The notes under the pieces are model-generated. The model did not search any database. It saw only the letters and a program-made list of their open reading frames with translations, and was not told where the DNA came from. Below are positions 12,652-23,913 of a DNA stretch of 64,000 nucleotides, in pieces. This DNA comes from Phycomyces nitens (lineage: Eukaryota > Mucoromycota > Mucoromycetes > Mucorales > Phycomycetaceae), in assembly GCA_022702545.1 (NCBI GenBank), contig JAHRBC010000003.1, positions 6,386,001 through 6,450,000 on the forward strand. The letters run 5' to 3'. Position 1 is the stretch's first letter, and every line of letters begins with the position of its first letter. A program made the translations under genes and the position numbers.

Positions 12652-12660
12652 TCTCTCGCC
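12652..12660 (+). promoter_or_regulatory. TATA box of GPI-anchored protein gene
   Basis: The sequence TATAAAATA lies 43 bp upstream of the ATG at 12703 and is followed by a C/T-rich stretch typical of fungal transcription start regions. Confidence 0.55.
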
Positions 12661-12702
12661 TGCCCCTTTAACCCCCTCCAACCATCTCTTTCTCTTCTCA
12701 TC

Positions 12703-13492
12703 ATGAACTTGTCAATGCGGGCTATTGTCTTTCTCATGGCCATTGGTATTGTGTCCTGCCAGGTTATCTCTCCGTCCCATACCTACAATGTCACTGCACC
12801 TGAACCCAACGCACCCTATGTAGCCGGCCAGGTATTGCCTGTTCGCTACACACTCGTGGACGATGTAAAATTGCCAAATCGTAAGTTACAAACAGGCGTC
12901 TATGGCTACTGACATCTTTAGTTCTTTCTCTGTCCATCTACTTTACCACCATCGACCCAAGCATGAACTTTACCGACACAGTCATAACATCCAATGCAGA
13001 CATCTCCCAAGGATTTAGCTTTAGACGTACTCAGAATACGATGGTCTACTATGAGCACGAGTTATCCGTAGGTTTCTTTTATATATATATAAAAACTTGT
13101 ATTCTCCTTCAACCCCTTGGCTGTTGTAAGATTTCTAACCATTTCTTCTTTTCCAGTATGCGATACCCAACACTACTCGTGCTGGTAGCTACCAAGTAAG
13201 CCCACTGCCGCTGCTGCTTACATTTATTCTAATCCAACCTATCCATTTGCACCCCTTGTTTTTTTAAAAAAAGGTTATTTTCGTGGACTCTGTGTCTCGC
13301 ACCAATACCTCTGTCCCCATTGTCGTCCGTCCTTATGCCCCACCAGCCCTTCCCTCCTCAACAGCCGTAGGAAATGCCAACAAAGCCGGTCCTTCTAGCA
13401 TCTTTGCCATTCACGCCAACGCTTCCTCAAGAAACCAGCCAGAGCTACTTGGGCTGGTTGGCCTGCTTATCCTTCTCTGTGCATTCCATTAG
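12703..13492 (+). CDS. Secreted GPI-anchored Kre9/Knh1-like cell-wall protein
   Basis: Four exons (12703-12880, 12922-13067, 13157-13195, 13274-13492) encode 193 residues. The N-terminus carries a hydrophobic signal peptide (AIVFLMAIGIVSC). The middle resembles the Ser/Thr-rich GPI-anchored family of fungal wall proteins related to Kre9/Knh1, with YVAGQVLPVRYT and the closing RAGSYQVIFVDS. The C-terminus ends in a hydrophobic tail, LLGLVGLLILLCAFH, as expected for GPI attachment. Several N-x-S/T sites suggest N-glycosylation. The likely location is the plasma membrane or wall; the exact role, perhaps in beta-glucan assembly, is inferred from the family. Intron 1 is only 41 nt. The third exon is 39 nt. 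Confidence 0.8.
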
Positions 13493-13964
13493 ATCTGTCC
13501 TAGCATTCTCACACTGTATTCCTTTTTTTTCTATAAAAAAAAAGAACAAGGGAGAAAAAGGGCACCCTTCAACCTCTTTACCTAATAACCCTCTCTCTCT
13601 TTCTCTCTCTCTCTTTCTCTTTCTCTCTCTTCTTTTCTTTTTTTATATATCTTTCTATTAATATATTTGATCTTACTCTATTATCTCTGTCCTCTGTATG
13701 ACGAAACAAACACGCCACTGAACATTTTCTACTGAAAACAAAAATATATACATATATAGTGTACAAGATATACCAGCAGATCCAAAATTGATCCAAAATT
13801 GACCCAATACAACCGCGAATGATAGGAGACTGTGGGTAGAACCCTTCATTTATCGCCCCCTTCTCCCTTTCTTCTCTTCTCCTTCTTGAAAATCAATATT
13901 ATTATTATTATTAGTAGTATTATTATTGATTCTACAGAGATATTAAAATAAACACATCATTCTC
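13493..13964. other. Intergenic region with CT tract and TTA repeat
   Basis: No gene is present. It contains a strong CT/CTTT tract (about 13590-13632) downstream of the wall-protein gene and a TTA microsatellite (about 13899-13927) just before the next gene. Confidence 0.6.
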
Positions 13965-15409
13965 ATGAGCCACCTATTGCCCAGTGAAATTTGGCTGACT
14001 AGAATATTGCCTCGCCTAGAGGTCTCCAGTCTGATAGCCTTCTCGAGTGTCTGCAAGCACTGGAATGTCTTGGGAAACGATGACCTTGTCTGGAGAGATC
14101 TCGCCATTGCAGACTTTCATCTTGTTCAGCCTTATCATGATAGCTACAAAGCATTCTATGTCCGACTCCTGGACTCTGCTGTCTATACCTGGGGAGAAAA
14201 TTCGAGATTCAGACTTGGGCATGCACAGGGCAGAATAGGGCGCAATAGGTTAGTGGTGATTTATTTTTTTTGATAGACAGGGCGTCTAAATGATCTTACT
14301 AGCCGTATATTCCACACAGCCATTCCATACAAGGCCGATTGTCTAAGTGGTCAGGGAATGGCTGCGATTGCAAGTGGACCCTTGAACTTTCATGCGCTCG
14401 ATAGCAAAGGCAATGTCTGGACACTCGCAAAGGCAAGCAGGCATATTCAATGTATATACTAATATTTAAATGGCCACACTCTATAGAATCCTGAGAAAGG
14501 CAATAATATATTGAGACTCCAGATTATGCGTCCTATCCTGGTTAGTGTCCAGTTTCCACCATCAACCGAAATCGTCTGCCTGGCCTCGGGTAGATCTCAT
14601 TCGATTGCCCTTGACCGGAAAAGAAGGGCCTGGCATTGGAACCATGGCAATTGTCCAAAGCCAATAGGAATCCCGGATATCAAGCAAGTCGTTGCAAACT
14701 GGAGTTATTCTACACTTCTCACCTGGTCTGGAAAGCTATTCACTGTCCGCAAACCCAGACTGGATAGGCTGGGATATCCAGTGCCACAATCACCAGAGCC
14801 ACTGGAATACAACCAGATCAATATCAATGTGTTTAATACCGAGGAAATCTATCAAATGGCAGGCATGGAGTATTTTACGCTTGTCATGACCACATCTGGC
14901 AATCTCTGGCAATTATCGCCTACTTTTGAACCAGTGCTCTTGGAGGAGTATTCAAGACCCCATTCTCAGAACCCAACAGCATCAGAGAGACCAATCCTGG
15001 TTGCCCATCAAAACACATTTGCAGTGCATTACTTTGGAAGCCAGATGATACTGCTTGGAAGACACAAACCCGGTCTTCCTATCTCGCCCCCCACCCAGAT
15101 ACCCTTGCCAAGTCCAATATCCAAACTCGCTCTGGGAAAGTAAGTCTCAAAGATATATATATATATATATTGGCATGTCAAGCATCTCATTTTTTTTAAA
15201 TTACAAGTCGCCACTGTGGTGCATTGACGCATAAAGGCGTTTTGTTGACGTGTGGATCTTACAGCCAGGGTGCATTGGGACAGGGCTACGACGATGATTT
15301 CAGGGATCAGCCAAGTTTTGCACCAGTAAAGGAACTGGAGGACATGTTTGTATTGGACATTGGGTTTGGTGGCATGCAATCAAGCTGTGTTGCTGTCCCC
15401 CGCCATTGA
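13965..15409 (+). CDS. F-box protein with RCC1-type repeats (Saf1-like)
   Basis: Four exons (13965-14248, 14303-14432, 14487-15139, 15208-15409) encode 422 residues. An F-box lies at about residues 3-48 (LPSEIWLTRILPRLE, then VCKHWNV). RCC1-like repeats follow, with signatures VYTWGENSRFRLG, CLASGRSHSIALD and LLTCGSYSQGALG. The combination matches yeast SCF-associated factor 1 (Saf1) and related fungal proteins that recruit substrates to SCF. The second intron (14433-14486) uses a GC donor, AAG|GCAAGC, because no GT donor keeps the frame. For intron 1 a 54-nt form ending at 14302 is preferred over a 32-nt form ending at 14280; both keep the frame. The substrate is unknown. Confidence 0.82.
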
Positions 15410-15580
15410 GATCCGTGATGATGATATGTTTATATTTTATGGTATATATTAGGTTAAATTGTATATGTACATTAATAAAGATCATTCTAATCAAAAGCAA
15501 TATGCCTATGAAGAGTAGAATCTAAAAGATAAAGATCAATGATTAGTAAAGGGTATTTCCAAACCCACCACTACCAGCAC

Positions 15581-18500
15581 TTACTTTTTGTTGATCAAAT
15601 AGATCAAAAGATTGACGTTTACTTTGGCAAACCCGTCCAGGACCTTCATTGTCTGGACACCCTCAAACTGGGTCTGCAGCAAGGACTCGTATCGCATGTC
15701 AACCTGGACAGAAGAGATACCCCAACCAGAGTAACTTCCTCCAATCGTTATGATGCCTGCCTGGTCCATAGAGAGGATGATTGGGATCCGGTCATAATGC
15801 TTCTTATCAATCCCAGAGAGCTCAACAATGATTCCACGATCATGGAGTTGTCGGGCCGTATACTTGTAGGACCCATATCTAGGCACAAGCCCTTGTTTTT
15901 CTAGTCTCTTGATATGGAAGTATTGTCTCGTAAAGGGCAACATGAACTTGTGTCTCTTTCCCCGTTTGGAGGCCATACTGTTCATGCACACCTGAAGATA
16001 ATCGTCGTATTGTTTTCGCTGGTCAGCAATGTATTGTCGTTTGATCTGGAGGTGCTCAAGCGAATTTGTCAGCTTATTGATCTCACGGCCCCGCTGCTTT
16101 CTCTGGGAGTTCTTTCCAGTGATGGCCTGGGCAATCATGTTTATCATGTCCTGGAAATCGTTTGTATCTGAAATAACACGGCATCTTTCCAGGTGCATCA
16201 CCAGCCGATGGGCAATTGTCTTTAGCTGGAAGAATGTGATGCTATTATGGTTAGCAACCCCAATCATCAATCATCGCCACTTACTTTCCAAGGTCGACTG
16301 GGGCATCTTTTTGGTTAAGGCAGAGGTACCGTCTCTTGGTCCTGATCAAATGGTCCTTGGTGGGTTCTTGGCTCTGTGTTCCAAACTCATGCTCCTTGAC
16401 CTCCTTCCAGTTTTCTTCATGTTCATCTCTCACTGGCTCCTCAAAGATTGCCCGTAGATTAGGGCCACTCTGAGACTTGATCACATAGACCACCAATCGT
16501 TTGGTGTCGACTAACAGCTGCTTGAGTCTGGACGCAGGGTCTTGGGGAATATCCTCTGCCCGGTTGCTAAGATACAGGCAGATTGGAGTCTCTGGAAGGT
16601 GCTGCTGGTCATCTCCTGGGCTATAGGGAGATTGGCCTATTTGCTTTATAATGTCGGCCAGCGTTCCATTTCCATTGCCTTGGTCGGTCTCTAGTGAGTC
16701 GAGATTGGTTTCAATCATATAATGGAGATAGTATAGCTCGTATGGAGATATATAGATCATTGGTTTGTTGGTTCGTGCAATGTCGGCCAGCGGATCCATG
16801 CCAAAGAACGTTTCTGGGTCTTCGACATCCGTAACTATATAGAAAATGTCAATGGGCAGATCTTTATAATAAAAACATACGTTTCATAAACCAGTTTGCA
16901 AATCGTTTTCCGGCGTCAAATACATAATCATTCAATGGGGCCAGGAACATGTCATCGGCATCAAACACCTTTCCACTCGATATCTGTTGAAGCATCTTGG
17001 AAATCTACAAATGTGTATGCTTGTGAGTATTGATTTTTTAATTACATGAACATGCTTACCTCTGCAAGGTTCTTTCTTTGGACTGGGCTTATATTGTCAT
17101 CAATCACATCGTACTGCTCAGGAGCCCTATTGATTTCAGTTGGTCAGAAACCTTAATACAGTCTATTAAACCCCTCCACCAAAAAAAAAAAAACTTACAC
17201 GACTGCCGGGTTAAGGTAGCGATAGTAGATAAAGTTGCCTAGGATCTTTACTATTCTCTCCTGGCCTTCATCAGGAAAGTTTTCTTCAAGAACCAATCGC
17301 AATTCACGGGCCACCACACGAATTCCGTATGGAACATCATCAATTACTGATGTGATTGCAGTCAGAAAATTCTCGGTAATCTCACGCAGATTTCTCAAGT
17401 GGAGGATAAATGTCTCGCGGATATCAGGGTAGGCCAGCACTTCGCGGGAAGTTGCCGAAGGTTTACGTTGGGATAGCATTCCGGTTCGAGATTCTTCTTC
17501 ATTAATGGCCTTGTTGTAGATACTGACAGGGTCAGTTTCAAGATCAAGAGTGTCATTACCGACCACAAGAGTGATGAGTGGAGTGAGAAGCTTTCGAAAG
17601 AATTCTCGTTCCTTGGCACCCCTGATATAAAAAAAATAGTGGATTAATAAGGATGATATATATATATTACATTCTTCTTCTTCTTCTTCTTTTTTACTTA
17701 CCGGTTTGTCTGAACAACAAGCTTCATAAATGTATAATTGCCTCTCATGAACTCCTGGGTATCCTTTACAAATCGCATTTCTTCGGCAATGCAATACTAT
17801 ATACATATTGGTCAGGAAATATGTAAAGCTATTATGAATCTACCTTGCAAAGCTTTATCAGCAGATACTCTTCGCGTATGTTTGTTGCATATCCAAACAA
17901 TGCAAGAACAGTTGATTCGATGCGCTTGTGGCCATTGGTATGGTCGCCCAGATCCTGGCCGCTTGTGATGGACATTAAGCGAGCCAGGTACTTTGGCTCT
18001 GTCTGGAGCAGATATACTAGCTGTTGATAGAGCTCTAGTCTCTGTCTGCTCTCTTTATCGACACCCTTGAGAGTATAAGGGCTGGGATTATTGGATGCAG
18101 CTGTGAGCTGTGCATACCGTCGCTGTTGCTGCTGCTGCTTCTTAAACGCTCCTGTGGTTTTGATCACTTCATCAATAGTGATTGCATTTCGCACCAAAAG
18201 AGAAATCTGGATATCTAGTTTGGTGACATGCAGCTCTAGTGATTTGTTTTCTCGGATATGTTGAATAACACGCTGTCGAAGATCCTCCAGTGCTGCAAAA
18301 AATAAAATCAAGAAGAATATAAATTGATGATTAATTGAGGCCAGTAGTCCCAGAAGAACGGCTTACCGAGTTCAAAATCAAAGTCTAGGTTGCTGTCGTC
18401 TAATAAATGTATAAAATTCTTTACTGTCTCTACTGATGGATTTTTATCGGTTGCTAAAGATAAAATAGATTAGAACCAACTTTTAGATGTATAATATCAC

Positions 18501-20317
18501 AATCTTACATAGCTGGCCAAGTTCGGCCTCTGACCATTGGTTCTTTGCATAGCCATGTTGTGTCTGTATAAGCTTGTGTCTTTCATCTCTTGCTGCTTGT
18601 AGAATAGCCTGATGTTTTCTGCGGGCCAAGAAGCCTCGAGAAGCAGCTTGGAGCTATTTACCAATTAGCAAAAATATTTCAAATATTTTTTTTTGGAGCA
18701 TCAAATCCAATGGGGTCCCAGACTCTCACCTTGATAACATGCTCTTCTGAAGTTTCAAATGTCACTCGCTTGTCTTCAAAATCACGATGGAATACTACAC
18801 CCCTTGCTTGAGCCTGGATGTTCTGGAGCCTGGATTGGAAAAAGGTAGATTGATGGACTTCCTGGACATGCTCAAGTGCTTTTTTATCAAGCCAGTTCCT
18901 TACAGCAGCCTGACAAGATTTGAGCTTCTTTATGTTCTCAGGTGCTTCCCAGTCTACTTTCTCTGGCTCTAGAAAAATGCGAAAAATTTATACTCCATTA
19001 CAACACTTTGACCACACAATCAGCTTACTTTGATGTGTCTGTTCAGCCTTGAACTCCATCACCTCTTCCTCTGTATCACTCTCCAGCCCCCCAGTGGCAG
19101 CCAGCTCTGGTGTCTTTGAACTTGGACTGGTGCCAGTGTACTCACGATGGCCATACTGAGGCAAATCGATCTGGCGGAACTGATACTTGCTTTTTTCCAC
19201 TTCATCTTCATCTTCATCGTCATTGCCATTGTAATTGTAATTGTCAGAGTAGCCTGCTGGTCCATAGCCATGAGTGTTTTCATTTTGCTTGAGTTCTTTT
19301 GAGAGCGACGATCCGACATTCTTGAAGTTTGGCATGGTAACATTGTAAGAATCCAAGACTCTTTGAGCTGCATACAGTTCTTCGTCTAGAACATTTGCAG
19401 ATAATTAATGATTGAGAAAATTAAACGGATTGCTATTGTTTTCTTACTTGTAAAGCACAATTCATCAAACAAATCCTTGATTCCAGGTGCCAGGTTGCGT
19501 CGAGATAACAGATGGCTTGATATTGGTTGGGTCAATAAACGCAAAACCAACACAAACCATATATATATATATATACCTTAGGGCATGAATACAAAAGATA
19601 ACCTTGGGGATGTTCTTCTTGTCAAACAGATCCGTCAATTCAAACCAAAAGATCTGGGGCATCCGGACTGCTCTTAGTGCCTTGAAGAACGCATTGATGT
19701 TTTCCGATAAAAGAAACTTGTGCTTGGTGTCCTGTAATTGTTCCCAAGTTGTATTTAACAAAACAAAAAAGAAATCAGTTGACGTACATCTTGTACTTAC
19801 GGTGACGATACGTGGTACGACCTGAGGTGCAAACCAACCCGCCAATTTGGCCAGCACAATGCCGTCTCGCAGAGATTCCTCTAGTTTGATAATAGGATCA
19901 ATCTCTTCACCCAAACACGCTTCTATCCACCTAGCAAACAAATAAGGATCCTGGTCGTATTGAAAGGGAGGAGGAGGAGCATCACATACTCTTTTGCTTC
20001 TCCTATATGGCACAGATATTCGTATGCCAAGAGTGTGTTTCTCTGCTTGTCCATCCACTGGCTTGATTTTATTTGGTCGTTTCTTTGGAGTCGAATGCGT
20101 CCTGGAGTGCAGATTTAGATGAATTTGTGGTGCTCTATGATCTCTAATCAATCGCCTTACCTTGCATTCCTATTGAAAACTTGTTAGAGCCATAGATGAT
20201 TCAGTGTGGGTGTTTTGTCTTACCAATAACATCTTCTGGCTCTACAGCGAGCGGGATTTCGACCTTGCCATCTCGTCCAACCACACCAATCTGTCGCAGT
20301 GGTAATAGAGTTGCCAT
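15581..20317 (-). CDS. IQGAP-family protein (Rng2/Iqg1-like)
   Basis: Seventeen exons on the minus strand give exactly 1254 residues: 20317-20224, 20169-20161, 20101-19990, 19930-19801, 19731-19577, 19515-19448, 19385-19029, 18968-18730, 18653-18509, 18453-18367, 18292-17844, 17796-17702, 17621-17199, 17126-17060, 17004-16881, 16834-16285, 16241-15581. A calponin-homology domain (about residues 50-175, AYEYLCHIGEAKEW) comes first, then an acidic linker, an IQ-type motif (LQAASRGFLARRK, about 389-401), a Ras-GAP-like domain (about 600-880, with YYRYLNPAVVAPEQ) and a RasGAP C-terminal domain. The family scaffolds actin, myosin and small GTPases at the cytokinetic ring and growing tips. Exon 2 is only 9 nt. 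Arg633 sits in the finger-loop region (FMRGN), where human IQGAP1 has threonine. Confidence 0.93.
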
Positions 20318-22011
20318 GGATACTTGAAAATTTATTTCTATTTATCAATCTATCTATCAATCAATCTATGATTCCAAAGAAAGAGAGAAAGATAACCAGC
20401 AGTTCAAAATGCAATAACAACAATAAATGGTTTTGTGTTTGACAACCAAACAAAAAGGTTATTGATGATTTTTTGGCCATATATGGTGTGAGTGTAAACA
20501 AGGATGTCCTTAAACAGTCTCTTTTTATGACGATGATGGCTATTCTATAAACACAAAAGGTTATAAGCTGGTTTATATATATACATGTATATATATTTAA
20601 TAACTGTCTACACATTTAGAAATTCAATTGCTTTATTGCAAGTAAACAATATTGATGCAGTTGATATTTTTGCACCGAGGTTTGTAAAGAACATGAGCAT
20701 GTTTATTTTGGGGGGTGCTTAATGTGGTTATATTAAACCAGCCATTTGGAACCTATAGAATATATTCCAGCAGATTAGTGTTGGTATGTAGATTGGCAAG
20801 AGTATCCACTTGTCTTTATTTCATGATAAAACCAAGGCCAGGACTACAGGAACCCTGTTTATACTATAGTGTATTACACAAACATTTTTTGTATTTTATA
20901 TATATGTATATATATATTAATTTATCTTTATCCATCACACTGATTCTGGATCGTCTTGGACTTTATATATTTTTTCAAACTGATTACTACTGGACTCAAT
21001 CTTGTTACTGCTTTTCAGGATCAATTCAAGTATTATGTGACCCATCTTTTACTTTGGAAGAGTATTGAGCACTAGGCCAACTTCAATCTTTGACACCAAC
21101 TGATGAGATTATTGTCAATCGGCAAATGCTCAATTTTCCTAGGTTGCATCTAGTGTTTGATCATAGTTTAATGGCTCTGGGATGACATGTTTTATGAGGG
21201 ATGTGTTGTATTTGGAGCAAACAGACCAGATACACCTAATAACCCAAGAGTTTTAATATTCAAATGGTTTATAAAGCATGGAGGTTTTTTTTTGGGTTGT
21301 ATGGAACCCTTGTAAAAGTGTGTCTATTGAGGTTTCTTTATACATTTGGGAATTTTCTAATGCGCTTTTGGTTGCCCAAATATGGAATGTGCATATAAGC
21401 TTTAATCTCCGCAAGACACAAAAATGTGGGTCAAAAAGATTAATTTTCAAAAAACAAAACAAAAAAGAACATATGTCTTTTATTCAAATGGTCGATATTC
21501 AAAAGGTATATATTTGCCAGGGTCTGAAAGGTATTACTTGTCTATTGAAAGAAAGAAAAAGAAGAAGTCTCCATTGTACTCAATACACCTCTTGCTCACA
21601 CCATACCGGGCTGTCTGTTGCTCCGACCCGGACAGCATCACAATTGAAATCTCATATATTATTTTACGGGTCTCTGAAATGAAAATGTGCGGCGATTTGT
21701 ATTGTCCAATTGGAACAAGTGTACATGTGAAATATTATCGGAACTTTATCTGAACGACAAGACCACAGAATTAGGTCAAGATGACACCAGATTAAAAAAG
21801 AAGAGAAATGTTACAAGTGCACAACGTTTGATTGAGAATACGATATGATTATAATTTTGTAACTTTATGCCTGGAAACCCAACCACGAACAAATATTGGG
21901 ATACAAAAAAAAAGGGGGAAATAAAAATATTTTTATACATATATATCGGGCTTTGATAAGTCCAAAATGGTGCTATTGCACTAAAGGTGGATATGTGAAT
22001 TTCCAGAAATA
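20318..22011. other. 1.7-kb intergenic region
   Basis: No gene is supported. The stretch is AT-rich with several short open frames that lack splice signals or domains, and TA-rich runs near 20570-20600 and 20895-20920. It ends at the left edge of the Tc1/mariner-like element. Confidence 0.5.
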
Positions 22012-22032
22012 CAGTGGCTCCACCCCCCTTTA

Positions 22033-22107
22033 GTTCGCTTTATTTCATTAATTTATCATGGGAAATGGAGACGTTGCCGACGACTCGACAACGACTGAGG
22101 ATGTGGT
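22033..22107 (+). repeat. Inverted duplication inside the element, copy 1
   Basis: This ~75-bp segment starts next to the left terminal repeat and is repeated in reverse orientation at 22457-22536 with only a few changes. It contains an ATG followed by an open frame beginning MGNGDVADDSTTTEDVV, which may be the start of a lost or captured coding sequence. Confidence 0.8.
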
Positions 22108-22456
22108 ATTGGCTCTCCAAGCCGCGCTTTTATTTATTGTAAATTTTTTGTTATACCCTATACTCTTTACATCTTTCCAAGAAGTGCTATCTATTACATT
22201 TATTCTGTGGTAAAGGGCAGGGAAATATAGTCTGAAGATGTGATAGTTTACTTTAAGGGAATAACCTCTGTCTTTATTAGAATGGTATTTGGGATATTGA
22301 TAAGGTAGATTCAGTGTAACTGGGAGAGGAGTACATGAGATGGTGATATTATGGGATGACATTTCTATATCTAGAATACTGACTGTCACAAATGACTAGT
22401 ACAAACAAATAAATCACCATGTGTTTAAAATAACCTTCTATACCATGGGCGGGCAG

Positions 22457-22536
22457 CTACCACATCCTCAGTCGTTGTCGAGTCGTCGGCAGCGTCTCCA
22501 TTTCCCATGATAAATTACTCTATGAAATAAAGCGAA
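22457..22536 (-). repeat. Inverted duplication inside the element, copy 2
   Basis: This is the reverse-complement partner of 22033-22107. The two copies share the run CCGACGACTCGACAACGACT and an identical ATGGGAAATGGAGACG start. The copies are separated by about 350 bp, so the left part of the element can fold into a hairpin. Confidence 0.8.
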
Positions 22537-22590
22537 ATTTATTCAAATGTAAAAAAAAAAAAACGGCTGCTCTCCAAACTTTAGCAGGAC

Positions 22591-23356
22591 TTATATATTG
22601 CCTCTAATGTAGTCTTTGATATAACGCATCCTACGGGCTAAACTCGGGTGAATTGTGTTGGAGTCTTCAAGATTACGAGGAAGTAAAGAGACTGTTGTAT
22701 CGACATTAACAGGTACATTGACAATACCGCCTTTGCTTCTATACTGCCCAGTTCGTCCTTTTGTGTGTCCATATATACTGGAAAACATGTCGAGGTGCAA
22801 CAAGTCGTTCTTCTAATCTTGTCAGGTCGTCTAGACAAACGACATGGTCAGGAAAGTGGAGGCCATTAGAGAGAGCAAGGGTTGGAAGTGTTTTCTTTCC
22901 AAGTGATGTTTTACAGATAGGACATGGTGGAATCTTGTCTGTAATTTCTTCATCGACAAAAGTGCTTGGTATCTTATGATTGTCAATTGTCCAAAAGGTT
23001 TTCGCAACGATATCTTCTGAACAGCCCCAATTGCCCGTAAGAGTGATTCTTTCTACTGACGATATATCTTTTTGAAAGAAAAGGCCTCCACAACATCCGC
23101 ATACATATGTAGGACCCTCTCTGATGGTGGATTCGTATTTTCCTTGCATGTTATTTCAATTAATTGTGCCAATGTCATTCAGTCTACGTCTTCTTGCTAC
23201 TCGCTCGTTCTCATCAGTAGCTCTACGTTGTCTACTACGCCTATACTCGCGCATATACTCTGCTCGAGACATTGAATTCCGTTGTTCTGTTTCTGTTTCT
23301 GTTTCTGATATTCCCACTTGCATTGATTGCCGACGATTACGCTGGTATTCTCTCAT
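22591..23356 (-). pseudogene. Broken Helitron helicase N-terminal fragment (DUF6570-like)
   Basis: Three minus-strand pieces line up with the N-terminal part of large Helitron proteins. The first (23356-23156) has the arginine-rich MREYRRSRQRR type of leader. The second (23149-22739) has a cysteine pair module, VCGCCGGLFF then CPICKTSLGKKTLP, followed by LTRLEERLVAPRHVFQ. The third (22803-22591) continues in another frame with GGIVNVPVNVDTTVSLLPR. The first and second pieces are in the same frame but split by one stop codon; a frameshift separates the second and third. No Rep or helicase domain follows. It is a decayed fragment and does not encode a working protein. Confidence 0.65.
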
Positions 23357-23913
23357 GTATCTCCGTCTTCTTTCACCTCTTTCTTTAGCGAGAAACAGTG
23401 GATCTAGGCATTTTGTACTTTATAATAATATAATATAAGAGTAAAAAGAGCAAGGATAAAGTACGATATGCGTAGTAAGCTATAGAGAAGAATCAAAAGA
23501 CATCACGTGATTCAAGTGTTTACATTATTATTATTTTTTACTAGTAAAACAAAAAAAAATTAGAGAGTAACAAAGTTATCTTTACAAAATGTGAAAATAT
23601 ACGAGTTATCTTCACATTATGTACGACTCTGGAGACTAAATCTTGAAATAGATTGTATTTTATGGAAAATGTAAAAGTGAATATATCGGCCCCAAACCTC
23701 TCTAATAATAAATAATTCTTACAAACTTTTTCACTGCTTAAAATTGCTACAGATTTCCCTGTTTCCTTGGGCTTTCTATAACTCTGTAAACTCCATATAT
23801 AGAACGCCAAAAAGCGAACTTTGGCCAATCAAAAAAGGCGAATTGCAGTCGGCGACAAAAGCGAATTTATAAAATATTGGAAAATGAACTTTGGGGGGTG
23901 TGGAGCCACTGTA

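Larger units (their letters stand above)
22012..23911. mobile_element. Tc1/mariner-like non-autonomous element with TA duplication
   Basis: The element is 1900 bp. It begins CAGTGGCTCCAC just after a TA (22010-22011) and ends GTGGAGCCACTG just before a TA (23912-23913), the classic TA target-site duplication of Tc1/mariner elements. The terminal inverted repeats match for about 30 bp with a small indel in the C-run. No intact transposase is present. Inside are an inverted duplication near the left end and, on the minus strand, a broken fragment of a Helitron-type gene. It is therefore probably mobilised in trans or dead. Confidence 0.8.

Noticed and set aside
14249..14280. A 32-nt intron in the F-box/RCC1 gene
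   Set aside because: It keeps the frame, but a 54-nt intron ending at a CTAG acceptor (14302) also does and fits the size of other introns here; 32 nt would be extreme.
15914..16457. Plus-strand open frames opposite the last IQGAP exons
   Set aside because: The minus-strand IQGAP model covers this region with conserved domains and proper splice sites.
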